Shown: piece by piece, positions 1 to 5,858 of the stretch
How the letters are laid out: every line of letters begins with the position of its first letter
Numbering within the stretch: position 1 is the stretch's first letter
Source: Candidatus Coatesiibacteriota bacterium
GTDB lineage: Bacteria; B130-G9
Length of the DNA stretch: 7,570 bases
Direction of reading: 5' to 3'
Assembly (NCBI GenBank): GCA_016929465.1
Contig: JAFGIT010000118.1
Span: 1 to 7,570, forward strand
The notes under the pieces: model-generated
Seen by the model: only the letters and a program-made list of their open reading frames with translations
The model's database searches: none
Told to the model about the DNA's origin: nothing
Made by a program: the position numbers and the translations under genes

Positions 1-546
1 CGGCTCAACCGCGAGCTATTCGCCGCACACGAGAACGGGCACCGAACTTGCGGAGAGATGATGATGGAGTCGATTCGGGAGTATGTGGAGTCTCGATGGA
101 ACCCCGATGTTTGGGACGTCAAGACCATCATGGAATATGCCCTCTTCGGCGATCCGTCGCTTTCGATCGGTGGCAAACTCCCCCAAATTCTGCTTCCGAG
201 GGAAGTTCAGATAAAAGGCCCCAAGACGGCAAGTATTGGCGAACAAATCCCTCTATTTGCTTCATGTACAGATTACAGTTCGGAGAGTAAAGACGCCCTG
301 CTAGCCGTGGTGATGTGCTCGCCTCATGGAGACCTGCGATTCTATCCGGACTGGACTCCTGAGACCACCTTTCTGCCTATTCACCTCGACGCTGGATTCT
401 CAGTGAATGGCCTCTATCTTGCGACCATCGATACGTCAGTGCACTGCGAGCCGGGATACAACGCGATCTACATTGCACTGCTCGATCCCGACACGCTCGG
501 ATTCATCAGTAATCTCGGAGGCTGCTGCATCCGCGTGGAAGAATAG
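1..546 (+). CDS. C-terminal part of a C25-family (gingipain-like) peptidase, 5' truncated by window edge
   Basis: The frame is open from base 1 to the TAG at 544-546 (181 residues), so the gene starts to the left of the window; the ATGs at 58-66 are internal. The first ~53 residues match the end of a C25 peptidase domain. They contain a helix of the type that follows the active site and then the characteristic ending EYALFGDPSLSI, seen in gingipain-like cysteine peptidases where the last strand reads LFGDPS(L/M). The catalytic His and Cys lie upstream and are not in view. Residues ~60-181 form a beta-rich tail that looks like an Ig-like module (IKGPKTASIGEQIPLFA begins a typical strand pattern) and ends CCIRVEE. 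There is no C-terminal sorting motif that I recognise. C25 enzymes are secreted endopeptidases. The family call is fairly sure; the substrate is unknown. Confidence 0.75.
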   Translation, partial: RLNRELFAAHENGHRTCGEMMMESIREYVESRWNPDVWDVKTIMEYALFGDPSLSIGGKLPQILLPREVQIKGPKTASIGEQIPLFASCTDYSSESKDALLAVVMCSPHGDLRFYPDWTPETTFLPIHLDAGFSVNGLYLATIDTSVHCEPGYNAIYIALLDPDTLGFISNLGGCCIRVEE

Positions 547-618
547 CGCCGCCCACTCTGTGATTAGGTCACGGAGCTCAAATGGGGCGGCCCAATATAC
601 CGGATTCACAATTGCTCG

Positions 619-649
619 AGGGCGGAGCTCGTCTCCGCCCTTTCATTTT
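619..649 (+). terminator. Rho-independent-type terminator after the C25 gene
   Basis: A perfect 9-bp stem AGGGCGGAG / CTCCGCCCT encloses the loop CTCGT and is followed by TTTCATTTT. It lies 72 bases after the peptidase stop codon. The T-rich tail is on the plus-strand side, so it fits termination of the left gene better than of the minus-strand gene ending at 743. The same hairpin core recurs at 5550-5570 (19 of 21 bases identical), so it also belongs to a dispersed repeat family. Confidence 0.6.
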
Positions 650-665
650 GGGGCAGCCTCTTATA

Positions 666-680
666 GCCCGCTATGCGGGC
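666..680. other. Short perfect hairpin in the intergenic region between the converging genes
   Basis: GCCCGC and GCGGGC form a perfect 6-bp stem around the loop TAT. It lies between the plus-strand peptidase gene and the minus-strand CPBP gene that converge here. No T-run follows on either strand, so it is listed as a hairpin that may assist transcript ends rather than as a terminator. Confidence 0.4.
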
Positions 681-706
681 CTTCTGGCGGTCATCCCATC
701 CATAAA

Positions 707-730
707 GTCCACAATGTCCATCCTTGTCCA
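707..730 (+). repeat. Dispersed GTCCA repeat, left copy
   Basis: Three GTCCA words start at 707, 716 and 726. The 24-base segment recurs at 5445-5468 with 22 identical bases, including the first 17 in a row. The word spacing (9 then 10) is the same in both copies. It lies 13 bases beyond the stop codon of the first CPBP gene. Confidence 0.65.
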
Positions 731-742
731 GCTATCGCCACC

Positions 743-2332
743 TCATGTAATCAGCGACCAGAACACGACCGCAATCACATTGAAGACCGAGTGGAAGAGC
801 ATTGGCCAACGGAGGCGGTGCGTCTTCAAGAGGATGATCGCCGCAAGAGAGCCCGCCAGCGCGAAGGCAAATACACAGAATATTGACATCGGGTATGACA
901 TGAAATGAAGCAGGATGAAGAGGACTGTGGTGACGATGACAGCCCATTTTCTTCCCATGATGCGAAGACATATCAGAAAAAGAGCTCCACGAAAGATGAG
1001 TTCCTCGGCGACGGGTGCAATCACCGAAACATAGGCGATGCCGTACGGTGACGAGGTTATATTATCCAAGGGATTCCGGAGGTTCTCCGACAGTTTCAAA
1101 TCGTCCCAATTGTCGAGATACCCGAACATGAATGGTAGAGCTAAGAAAAATACTGCAATTAGGAGCGGTATGGCCTTGGACGCTACGGCGGTAAGTGTGG
1201 CCATCAGGGCGGCCTTCATTGGTCGCATCGGCGGCCCCAGATAGCGCACTAGAAGGCGCAAGTCTCTCTTGAACAGCATAAATACGAGGATTGCGGTAAT
1301 GAGCCATGAGAACGCCTCAATCGGCGCCGTGCTTTGCCCCTTGGCGGTTGACTCTCCGGCAGTTCCCTCTCCGACAGCACCTTTCTCCCTCAGGTCAAAA
1401 TCGACAAATACACCGGTCTTGGTGTTGATTGTGGAATGAGCGATGTACCTGCCCGATGAATCGAACTGAGATATCTGGACCATATCGCCGAATCGAAGTA
1501 TCTTCGCCCTGCGCTCATTGCTGGCCGCGACGAGAGCTTCAATGAATCCCGAACCCTCGCCGCCGGCTTGTCGGCTCTTCAATCCTCCCTCGCCAGCAAT
1601 GTCGTAATATTCCGTGCGACCGGTCTTGCTTTTGATCTCGAGAAGAAGCTCGCGGCAGTTGTTGAAGCTGATAGTGGTCTTGTCGTAGCCCTTGAACTCG
1701 TATTTGAGCGTGTGCTCGGGGGGCCGTTCCTCTCCATCTCCTATCCGCGCAATATTCCCGGCCTCATCAATCTGGAAGATTGACAGCTTTCCTTCGTCGT
1801 CCGAGGATACGAACGTCAATCGGCCCGCATCCTTTCCACTGTACGCTCGGAATACGTCGGCATCTGTCGAGAACATCTCCTCGTAATCATCCTTTCCGAG
1901 AGCGGCGTCCTGCCGCTGAGTCCACTTACCGTCAACCGCCCTATCATAGATGGCGAGAATCTCATCATCAGATGTGATCTTGAGAGAGATCTCGCCACTG
2001 TCCTTCCGGTTGAATGTGGAGACTTTTGCATTGCCGAGCGCGAACTTGTTGTCGAATATGCCGATCTGCATGGTGTCGAATTTGGCCACCATCCAGGAGA
2101 CGGCAGCAATCGCCAGGAAGACGACGCCGACGATGCCGAGCTTGAGAATTCGGAACATGACCCACCTGACACGGCGTTGATGCGGAGTGCGCTCCAGGAT
2201 CCTGGCCTCCCAATCTTGCTTCGGCCTTTGGCCAGGGGTCGGCTTCGCGATGCCCTGATACTCGTCTAGCTTCTGCTCCGCCTCTTTTGCGTTGATGTTC
2301 ACGCCATCAGAGAAAAAACCGTGCTTAGCCAT
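743..2332 (-). CDS. CPBP-family intramembrane protease with large N-terminal extracytoplasmic domain (paralog A)
   Basis: 529 residues from the ATG at 2330-2332. The C-terminal ~190 residues are a multi-membrane-segment CPBP (CAAX/Abi, type II CAAX prenyl-endopeptidase-like) domain with its three motifs: EELIFR (E443, E444, R448), FILLH (H476) and FHSVFN (H514, N518). The two glutamates and two histidines are the expected metal/catalytic residues, so activity is plausible. The N-terminus is soluble and charged, with EAEQKL near residue 17 and TPHQRR near 49. A membrane segment follows at ~64-82, then ~250 polar, beta-rich residues with no recognised domain, then membrane helices from ~338. 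By the positive-inside rule the long middle part is probably outside the membrane. It lies 55 bases behind a close paralog and probably shares its transcript. CPBP members act in prenyl-protein processing, bacteriocin immunity or membrane signalling; which applies here is unknown. Confidence 0.85.
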   Translation of the reverse strand: MAKHGFFSDGVNINAKEAEQKLDEYQGIAKPTPGQRPKQDWEARILERTPHQRRVRWVMFRILKLGIVGVVFLAIAAVSWMVAKFDTMQIGIFDNKFALGNAKVSTFNRKDSGEISLKITSDDEILAIYDRAVDGKWTQRQDAALGKDDYEEMFSTDADVFRAYSGKDAGRLTFVSSDDEGKLSIFQIDEAGNIARIGDGEERPPEHTLKYEFKGYDKTTISFNNCRELLLEIKSKTGRTEYYDIAGEGGLKSRQAGGEGSGFIEALVAASNERRAKILRFGDMVQISQFDSSGRYIAHSTINTKTGVFVDFDLREKGAVGEGTAGESTAKGQSTAPIEAFSWLITAILVFMLFKRDLRLLVRYLGPPMRPMKAALMATLTAVASKAIPLLIAVFFLALPFMFGYLDNWDDLKLSENLRNPLDNITSSPYGIAYVSVIAPVAEELIFRGALFLICLRIMGRKWAVIVTTVLFILLHFMSYPMSIFCVFAFALAGSLAAIILLKTHRLRWPMLFHSVFNVIAVVFWSLIT

Positions 2333-2342
2333 TTCGCGCCCT

Positions 2343-2380
2343 TGCGTTAGACATAATAAGATATTATGAATGATAATATG
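2343..2380 (-). promoter_or_regulatory. AT-rich inverted repeat between the two CPBP genes
   Basis: The 55-base gap between the paralogs is strikingly AT-rich against its surroundings. It holds a perfect 7-bp inverted repeat, ATATTAT (2361-2367) / ATAATAT (2373-2379), around GAATG, plus a third related word, CATAATAAG, at 2352-2360. On the minus strand CATAATAT or TATTATG could serve as a -10 box for the downstream gene, but I see no convincing -35. It may be an internal promoter, an operator or an mRNA processing stem. Confidence 0.35.
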
Positions 2381-2387
2381 TTTATTC

Positions 2388-3995
2388 TCATTTCATCACA
2401 CACGCAACATGTACTATAGCATTGGAGAGAGCATGGCAAAGAATCGACCAGCGCAGCCGACGCGTCCAGAGAAGGACCAACGCCATAGCAAGGCCCAGCG
2501 ACCCTATCACTATGACTATTATGGGCGCCAACGTGTAAACCGATTCGTGTGCCAGGACAAAGAGAGCGGTGGTCATGATGACTGACCAGAACTTCCCGAA
2601 AATCCTCAAGAATATGAGGAATAGAACGCAGCGGAATGTGAGCTCCTCGACTATGGGAGCCAATCCTATCGAGCATATCGCTCCGAACTGCGAATTACCT
2701 CTTTCCTCCTCTACTTGCTGAACCTCATCGGGAACATCCAGAAAGTCCGGAACCACCAGCCGTGATGGATCGTAGCCCTCATGATAGACTGTATTCGGAA
2801 TGATGATCGAGAAGATCACCAGGATGTAGGCGATCCTCGCCCCGATTGTGGATAGTCCTGTGGTAAGAAGAGCTCTCCCGACACGCATCGGCTTGCCAAG
2901 ATATCTGCCGAGTAGGCGAATATCTCTGCGAAAGAATAGAAGCAATAAGGCCGCGATGGAAATCGACGCGGAGAGCTCATAGACGGACGAATCTGGGACA
3001 CCGTCAACGGATGGATTCGTCTCTGAGTCTTGTGGGCGTTTCCTGCTCCAGTCGAAATCCCTATAGGAAGCCTTGAGTGTGTTGATCCTGGCCCAGTTCT
3101 CCCTGGTGGAATTCGGGCCTTTCCACTTCACAATGATCGCATCATCATCCTTATGGAACTTCGCTCGTGATTCAGAGCCCCACGTCCAGGCAGCCAGTAG
3201 CGGCTCGAAAGCGGCGTCCTGGTCGATTTCCAGAAATCCACGACTCTCATCCACACTGTAGATTGAATGAATGCTCCGGATCGGGTCAATCTCCAGCAAG
3301 ACAGAATTGTCTTCAGATATGAATACGGTTGACTCGGCCTCCTGAATGCTGAAAGCATGGCTATGCGCTGGAACTCGTAGCGCTTCGTCGGGCAGAGAGA
3401 CGAGATTCCCCTGACTGTCCACGGCGTAGCCAACCTCGGGCCCTCTGTCAGGATCGGCGAGTAGGGTCAGCCTCTCCGCTTCCGCCCCGGTATAAGCGCT
3501 CACCTCTCCGTAGCGCGTGGTGACGAGCTTTCTATATCCCTCATATATCAGGCTGGATGGCGTCTTCATGCTCCATCTTCCGGAGCTGTCTCGCTCGTAT
3601 ATGGCGATGCTCTTCTCCTCCGAGATCACTCTCACAGCCATTTCTCCGGTAGCTTTGACACCTGAGACCTCGATCTTCGATCCACTCGAAGTGATTCGGT
3701 GCTCAAATTTCCCCTTATGTAAATGATGAGATTCAGACGCCGAGACATATACGCCCACAGCGATAATTGGAAGGTAATAGGCGGCAAGTAGTTTGATTAC
3801 TCGATAGAGGATCCAGACAAACCTGCGTTGGAAGGGCGTTTGCTCGGCTATCTCTGCTTCCCACGAGAGCCGCGACAGACCATCCGGACGAGATCGAAAA
3901 ATAGGCCGTGCTCTACCAGTATATTCACCGAGCTTCTGCTCCGCCTCTTCTCGATTGATATTCATGTTGCCGGAGAAAAAGCCGCGACCGCCCAA
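2388..3995 (-). CDS. CPBP-family intramembrane protease with large N-terminal extracytoplasmic domain (paralog B)
   Basis: Same plan as the downstream neighbour: charged N-terminus, one membrane segment (~65-85), ~250 polar residues, then a CPBP domain with EELTFR (E450, E451, R455), FVLAH (H483) and CHALSN (H521, N525). I chose the TTG at 3993-3995 (535 residues). A strong ribosome site, GGGAGG (4003-4008), sits 7 bases before it, and from there the protein aligns from its first residue with paralog A (xGGRGFFSGNMNINREEAEQKL against MAKHGFFSDGVNINAKEAEQKL). A GTG at 4029-4031 would add 12 residues but lacks this support. Conservation runs the whole length, e.g. RLTLL...GNL near residues 175-198 and HALSN at the end, so this is a tandem duplication that has diverged considerably. 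It lies 146 bases after the FGE-like gene on the same strand. Confidence 0.85.
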   Translation of the reverse strand: MGGRGFFSGNMNINREEAEQKLGEYTGRARPIFRSRPDGLSRLSWEAEIAEQTPFQRRFVWILYRVIKLLAAYYLPIIAVGVYVSASESHHLHKGKFEHRITSSGSKIEVSGVKATGEMAVRVISEEKSIAIYERDSSGRWSMKTPSSLIYEGYRKLVTTRYGEVSAYTGAEAERLTLLADPDRGPEVGYAVDSQGNLVSLPDEALRVPAHSHAFSIQEAESTVFISEDNSVLLEIDPIRSIHSIYSVDESRGFLEIDQDAAFEPLLAAWTWGSESRAKFHKDDDAIIVKWKGPNSTRENWARINTLKASYRDFDWSRKRPQDSETNPSVDGVPDSSVYELSASISIAALLLLFFRRDIRLLGRYLGKPMRVGRALLTTGLSTIGARIAYILVIFSIIIPNTVYHEGYDPSRLVVPDFLDVPDEVQQVEEERGNSQFGAICSIGLAPIVEELTFRCVLFLIFLRIFGKFWSVIMTTALFVLAHESVYTLAPIIVIVIGSLGLAMALVLLWTRRLRWSILCHALSNAIVHVACVMK

Positions 3996-4095
3996 GAATA
4001 AACCTCCCTGTAAGAAATCGAAGAATGCCACGATATTACGAGGCTCGCCGGGCAGAATGCAAGAGAACTATGTGACCCCGGCGTGGTCCTCGATA

Positions 4096-4110
4096 CGCCC
4101 TGTTCGGGCG
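4096..4110. other. Hairpin between the FGE-like and CPBP-B genes
   Basis: CGCCC / GGGCG forms a perfect 5-bp stem around TGTTC in the 146-base gap. No U-tract follows, so attenuation or RNA processing is as likely as termination. Confidence 0.3.
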
Positions 4111-4129
4111 ATAGTCTCGCTTGATCGCG

Positions 4130-4150
4130 AAAATGCCCAGGCTAATGGGC
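4130..4150 (-). terminator. Weak terminator-like hairpin overlapping the FGE-like stop codon
   Basis: On the minus strand GCCCA and TGGGC pair around TTAGCC and are followed by ATTTTC. The stop codon of the FGE-like gene is in the loop. The stem is only 5 bp and the T-run is 4, so at best it terminates partially and would let some transcription continue into the CPBP genes. Confidence 0.25.
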
Positions 4151-5368
4151 TATCGACCTGACCAGGCGAAGCCCTAGGTCGCTGTTGCTGTAGTTGGGGC
4201 TGAAGCTATAGCGGTCAGCCGAGCGGCAGTAGCGGGCACTGAAATCCCAGGCGCCGCCGCGGCAGACTCGGTACGAGCCACTATCAGGCCCTTTGGGATC
4301 CGAATCGGGGTCAGGGCGAGAGCCGTAATAATCCAATGAATGCCAATCCCAGCACCACTCATAGACATTGCCGTGCATATCGTAAAGCCCCCAGGCGTTG
4401 GCCTCCTTGTGTACGACTTCGTGTTTACGGAAAATCGAGTTGCCGTCGTACCAGCCCTCTCGGGAAAGGTCTTCCTCTGAATCGCCAGTATAATAGCGAG
4501 TCGTGGTTCCCGCACGGCATGCGTACTCCCACTCCGCCTCGGTCGGCAGCCGGTAGCCATTCTCCGCGAAATCGCAGGTAACCGAGGCCGCGACGATATG
4601 GTCGCCATTATAGAGGATGTCGGTAATCCTGTAGCATTTGCCGAGGCCTTCCGACTCGGACAGTTTGTTGCAGAAATCGATGCAATCGAACCAGGTCACG
4701 AACTCGACCGGATGGTCGTCGCCAAGGCTGTAATAGCAGGGATTCCAGCCCATCACATCTTCCCACTGCTTCTCGGTTACCTCGGTCCTGGAGATTGAAA
4801 ATGCCGAGAGATTCACGGTCCGCTGCGGCCGCTCATCGCCGTCTCGCTCTTCGTCATCCAATGAGGAACCCATCAGAAAAGAGCCGGCGGGGATCTCGAC
4901 CATCGTGATTACGGTCGGCTCTTCCGAATCGACCATCTCGAATGACGCAAGGCTCACGTTACAGAGCCACTCGGAATCTCCCGCTCGAGTAAGAACCGCC
5001 GCGAAGCTGTATTCGCCGAGGTCCATGAGCGGTGGATTGGTGAGGGGCAGGTAGAAAGCGAAGAAGGGCGTGGATTGCATGTGGAAGGCGGCTGGCACGT
5101 ATATCTCGGGGATCCAGGCCTCGATAGTCTCGTTCCATCCATTGACTGCGTATGGGCTGAGCGTCCAAATCGCAGAATCTGGCGTCAAAAGGCCGACAAG
5201 GACCGACACTGACAAGTCCGTTCCAGGATTCTGGGCGGAAAGGCTGACCTCTATCCTGTCGCCATACTCGTATGTATCCGAATCGGTCTCTATCATGATC
5301 GTCGGTTCTGCCGAAGCAAGGGCAGCAAGGCACAGAATGCAGACAAAAACCAGCACCGAATATCTCAT
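4142..5368 (-). CDS. Secreted FGE/sulfatase-modifying-factor-like protein with DGR-type C-type-lectin C-terminus
   Basis: 408 residues from the ATG at 5366-5368, with GAGGAG (5375-5380) six bases upstream; a TTG two codons earlier is less likely. Residues 1-20 are a signal peptide (MRYSVLVFVCILCLAALASA), so it is exported. Residues ~21-150 look like an Ig-like beta domain. Residues ~156-402 are a formylglycine-generating-enzyme (SUMF1) fold: MVEIPAGSFLMGS, VTEKQWEDVMG, GYRLPTEAEWEYACRAGT, GLYDMHGNVYEWCWDW and CRGGAW...CRSADR...GLRL. In human SUMF1 the two active-site cysteines lie in this last segment. Here only the second position is Cys (C381); the first is Phe (F376), so oxidase activity is unlikely and a binding role is more plausible. 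The last 36 codons align without gaps to the template-repeat-like segment at 7369-7476. It heads the minus-strand block with the two membrane proteases. Confidence 0.88.
   Translation of the reverse strand: MRYSVLVFVCILCLAALASAEPTIMIETDSDTYEYGDRIEVSLSAQNPGTDLSVSVLVGLLTPDSAIWTLSPYAVNGWNETIEAWIPEIYVPAAFHMQSTPFFAFYLPLTNPPLMDLGEYSFAAVLTRAGDSEWLCNVSLASFEMVDSEEPTVITMVEIPAGSFLMGSSLDDEERDGDERPQRTVNLSAFSISRTEVTEKQWEDVMGWNPCYYSLGDDHPVEFVTWFDCIDFCNKLSESEGLGKCYRITDILYNGDHIVAASVTCDFAENGYRLPTEAEWEYACRAGTTTRYYTGDSEEDLSREGWYDGNSIFRKHEVVHKEANAWGLYDMHGNVYEWCWDWHSLDYYGSRPDPDSDPKGPDSGSYRVCRGGAWDFSARYCRSADRYSFSPNYSNSDLGLRLVRSIAH
4163..4270 (-). other. Variable-repeat-like segment (ligand-binding face of the C-type-lectin fold)
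   Basis: These 36 codons (RVCRGGAW...GLRL) match the segment at 7369-7476 in length and frame. Of the twelve AAC codons there, eleven correspond to different codons here, and eight of those differ only at adenine positions (TTC, TAC, GAC, TTC, AGC, TAC, AGC, GAC). Non-adenine changes also exist (e.g. CGG to CGC, CCG to CCC, GGT to GGG), so it has diverged too far to be a fresh copy of that template. It may be an old DGR target, the target of another template, or a plain family homolog. Confidence 0.45.
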
Positions 5369-5425
5369 GAACAACTCCTCTTCTCAGTTCGCAACACTGT
5401 CAAGTCAACCAAGCCTACACCGCTT

Positions 5426-5452
5426 ATTATATCGTATTCATTCCGTCCACAA
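5426..5452 (-). promoter_or_regulatory. Candidate promoter of the FGE/CPBP block
   Basis: On the minus strand a perfect TATAAT lies at 5426-5431, about 57 bases before the FGE-like start codon. A poor -35 match, TTGTGG (5447-5452), sits 15 bases further up. The -10 is good; the spacing and -35 are weak. The -35 would lie within the GTCCA repeat. Confidence 0.35.
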
Positions 5453-5468
5453 TGTCCATCCAAGTCCA
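5445..5468 (+). repeat. Dispersed GTCCA repeat, right copy
   Basis: Second copy of the segment at 707-730, in the same orientation, with GTCCA words at 5445, 5454 and 5464. It sits upstream of the FGE-like gene, so the two copies bracket the whole minus-strand block. Confidence 0.65.
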
Positions 5469-5480
5469 TCTCATCCGATT

Positions 5481-5502
5481 GATCTGCTTCGCTCATTCAA
5501 TG
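5481..5502 (+). repeat. 22-base direct repeat, first copy
   Basis: Reads GATCTGCTTCGCTCATTCAA followed by TG. It recurs at 5611-5632 with one change. The two copies are 130 bases apart and enclose the GC-rich hairpin at 5548-5572. Confidence 0.6.
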
Positions 5503-5547
5503 ACTGAACATGCGCTATAGGGCTATAGATCGGGGATTAGGTAGTGC

Positions 5548-5572
5548 AGGGGCGGGGCTTGTCTCCGCCCCT
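5548..5572 (+). repeat. GC-rich dispersed hairpin, second copy
   Basis: A 10-bp stem with one G-T pair, AGGGGCGGGG / CTCCGCCCCT, encloses the loop CTTGT. Its core at 5550-5570 is 19/21 identical to the terminator hairpin at 620-640, with the loop in the same orientation. Without a T-tract here it is best read as a REP-like element. Confidence 0.6.
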
Positions 5573-5610
5573 TGCCGGACGCGATGTTGCCGGCGAGTTG
5601 CCTCTCAATC

Positions 5611-5632
5611 GATCTGCTTTGCTCATTCAATG
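5611..5632 (+). repeat. 22-base direct repeat, second copy
   Basis: Second copy of 5481-5502, with T for C at the tenth base. It runs directly into the hairpin at 5631-5645. Confidence 0.6.
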
Positions 5633-5645
5633 CCCCAACGGGGCA
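5631..5645. repeat. Short perfect hairpin of a REP-like cluster
   Basis: TGCCCC / GGGGCA pairs perfectly around AAC. CCCCAACGGGGC-type hairpins followed by an AT-rich stretch and AATAGCC are common in dispersed repeats of environmental bacteria. That parallel is from memory and was not searched. Confidence 0.45.
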
Positions 5646-5694
5646 TAATATGAATAGCCGTTGTGTGCAGGCCAAAGGCCAAACCTACGGATCC

Positions 5695-5709
5695 GGAGGC
5701 AGCGCCTCC
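5695..5709. repeat. Short perfect hairpin
   Basis: GGAGGC / GCCTCC forms a perfect 6-bp stem around AGC. It lies between the hairpin at 5631-5645 and the long inverted repeat at 5719-5760. A further small stem, GGCC-AAA-GGCC, lies just upstream at 5670-5680. Confidence 0.4.
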
Positions 5710-5718
5710 TCCTCCCTC

Positions 5719-5760
5719 TTCCCTTTCCCGCTAATCGCGTGCGATTGGCGGGAGGGGGAA
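5719..5760. repeat. Long near-perfect inverted repeat (20-bp arms)
   Basis: The arms 5719-5738 and 5741-5760 pair along all 20 positions, with three G-T wobbles and only GT between them; a real loop would be CGTG with the innermost pair open. This is by far the most stable structure in the window. It could be a REP/MITE-like element or a transcript-processing stem. No gene lies in it. Confidence 0.65.
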
Positions 5761-5762
5761 AC

Positions 5763-5784
5763 TGCCGAGGCAAATGCCGAGGCA
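5763..5784. repeat. Tandem copies of the palindrome TGCCGAGGCA
   Basis: TGCCGAGGCA occurs at 5763-5772 and again at 5775-5784 with AA between, directly after the long inverted repeat. Each unit is itself a TGCC/GGCA palindrome. Confidence 0.55.
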
Positions 5785-5824
5785 TACCGCACTAACATCG
5801 ATCATTCCCCACCAGCCCCATCTA

Positions 5825-5836
5825 TGATAAATATCA
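5825..5836. promoter_or_regulatory. Small inverted repeat upstream of the nucleotidyltransferase gene
   Basis: TGATA and TATCA are symmetric around AA, 22 bases before the ATG at 5859. The overlapping TATGAT (5823-5828) could be a -10 box, but no good -35 is seen. It may be an operator; it could also be chance. Confidence 0.25.
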
Positions 5837-5858
5837 ATCCGAGGAGTTGACAGAAAAA

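Noticed and set aside
407-886. 159-residue plus-strand open frame
   Set aside because: Crosses the peptidase end, the terminator and the repeat, and runs into the opposite-strand CPBP gene; low-complexity Ser/Arg/His composition.
4163-4270. FGE-like gene as the direct cognate target of the TR at 7369-7476
   Set aside because: Several synonymous third-base changes at non-adenine positions (CGG/CGC, CCG/CCC, CGT/CGC) are not produced by adenine mutagenesis, so recent transfer from this template is excluded.
4174-4608. 144-residue minus-strand open frame within the FGE-like gene
   Set aside because: Shifted-frame shadow of the conserved FGE domain with Ala/Thr/Arg-rich composition.
5070-5507. 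145-residue plus-strand open frame
   Set aside because: Mostly antisense to the well-supported FGE-like gene, and its tail translates the GTCCA repeat (VHNVHPSP).
5719-5784. Possible CRISPR array
   Set aside because: The repeats are palindromic and adjacent, without regular unique spacers; no cas gene in the window.
5566-5850. Possible gene in the repeat-rich gap
   Set aside because: The open frame there (5572-5850, plus) only translates the hairpins and inverted repeats and has no ribosome site or family pattern.
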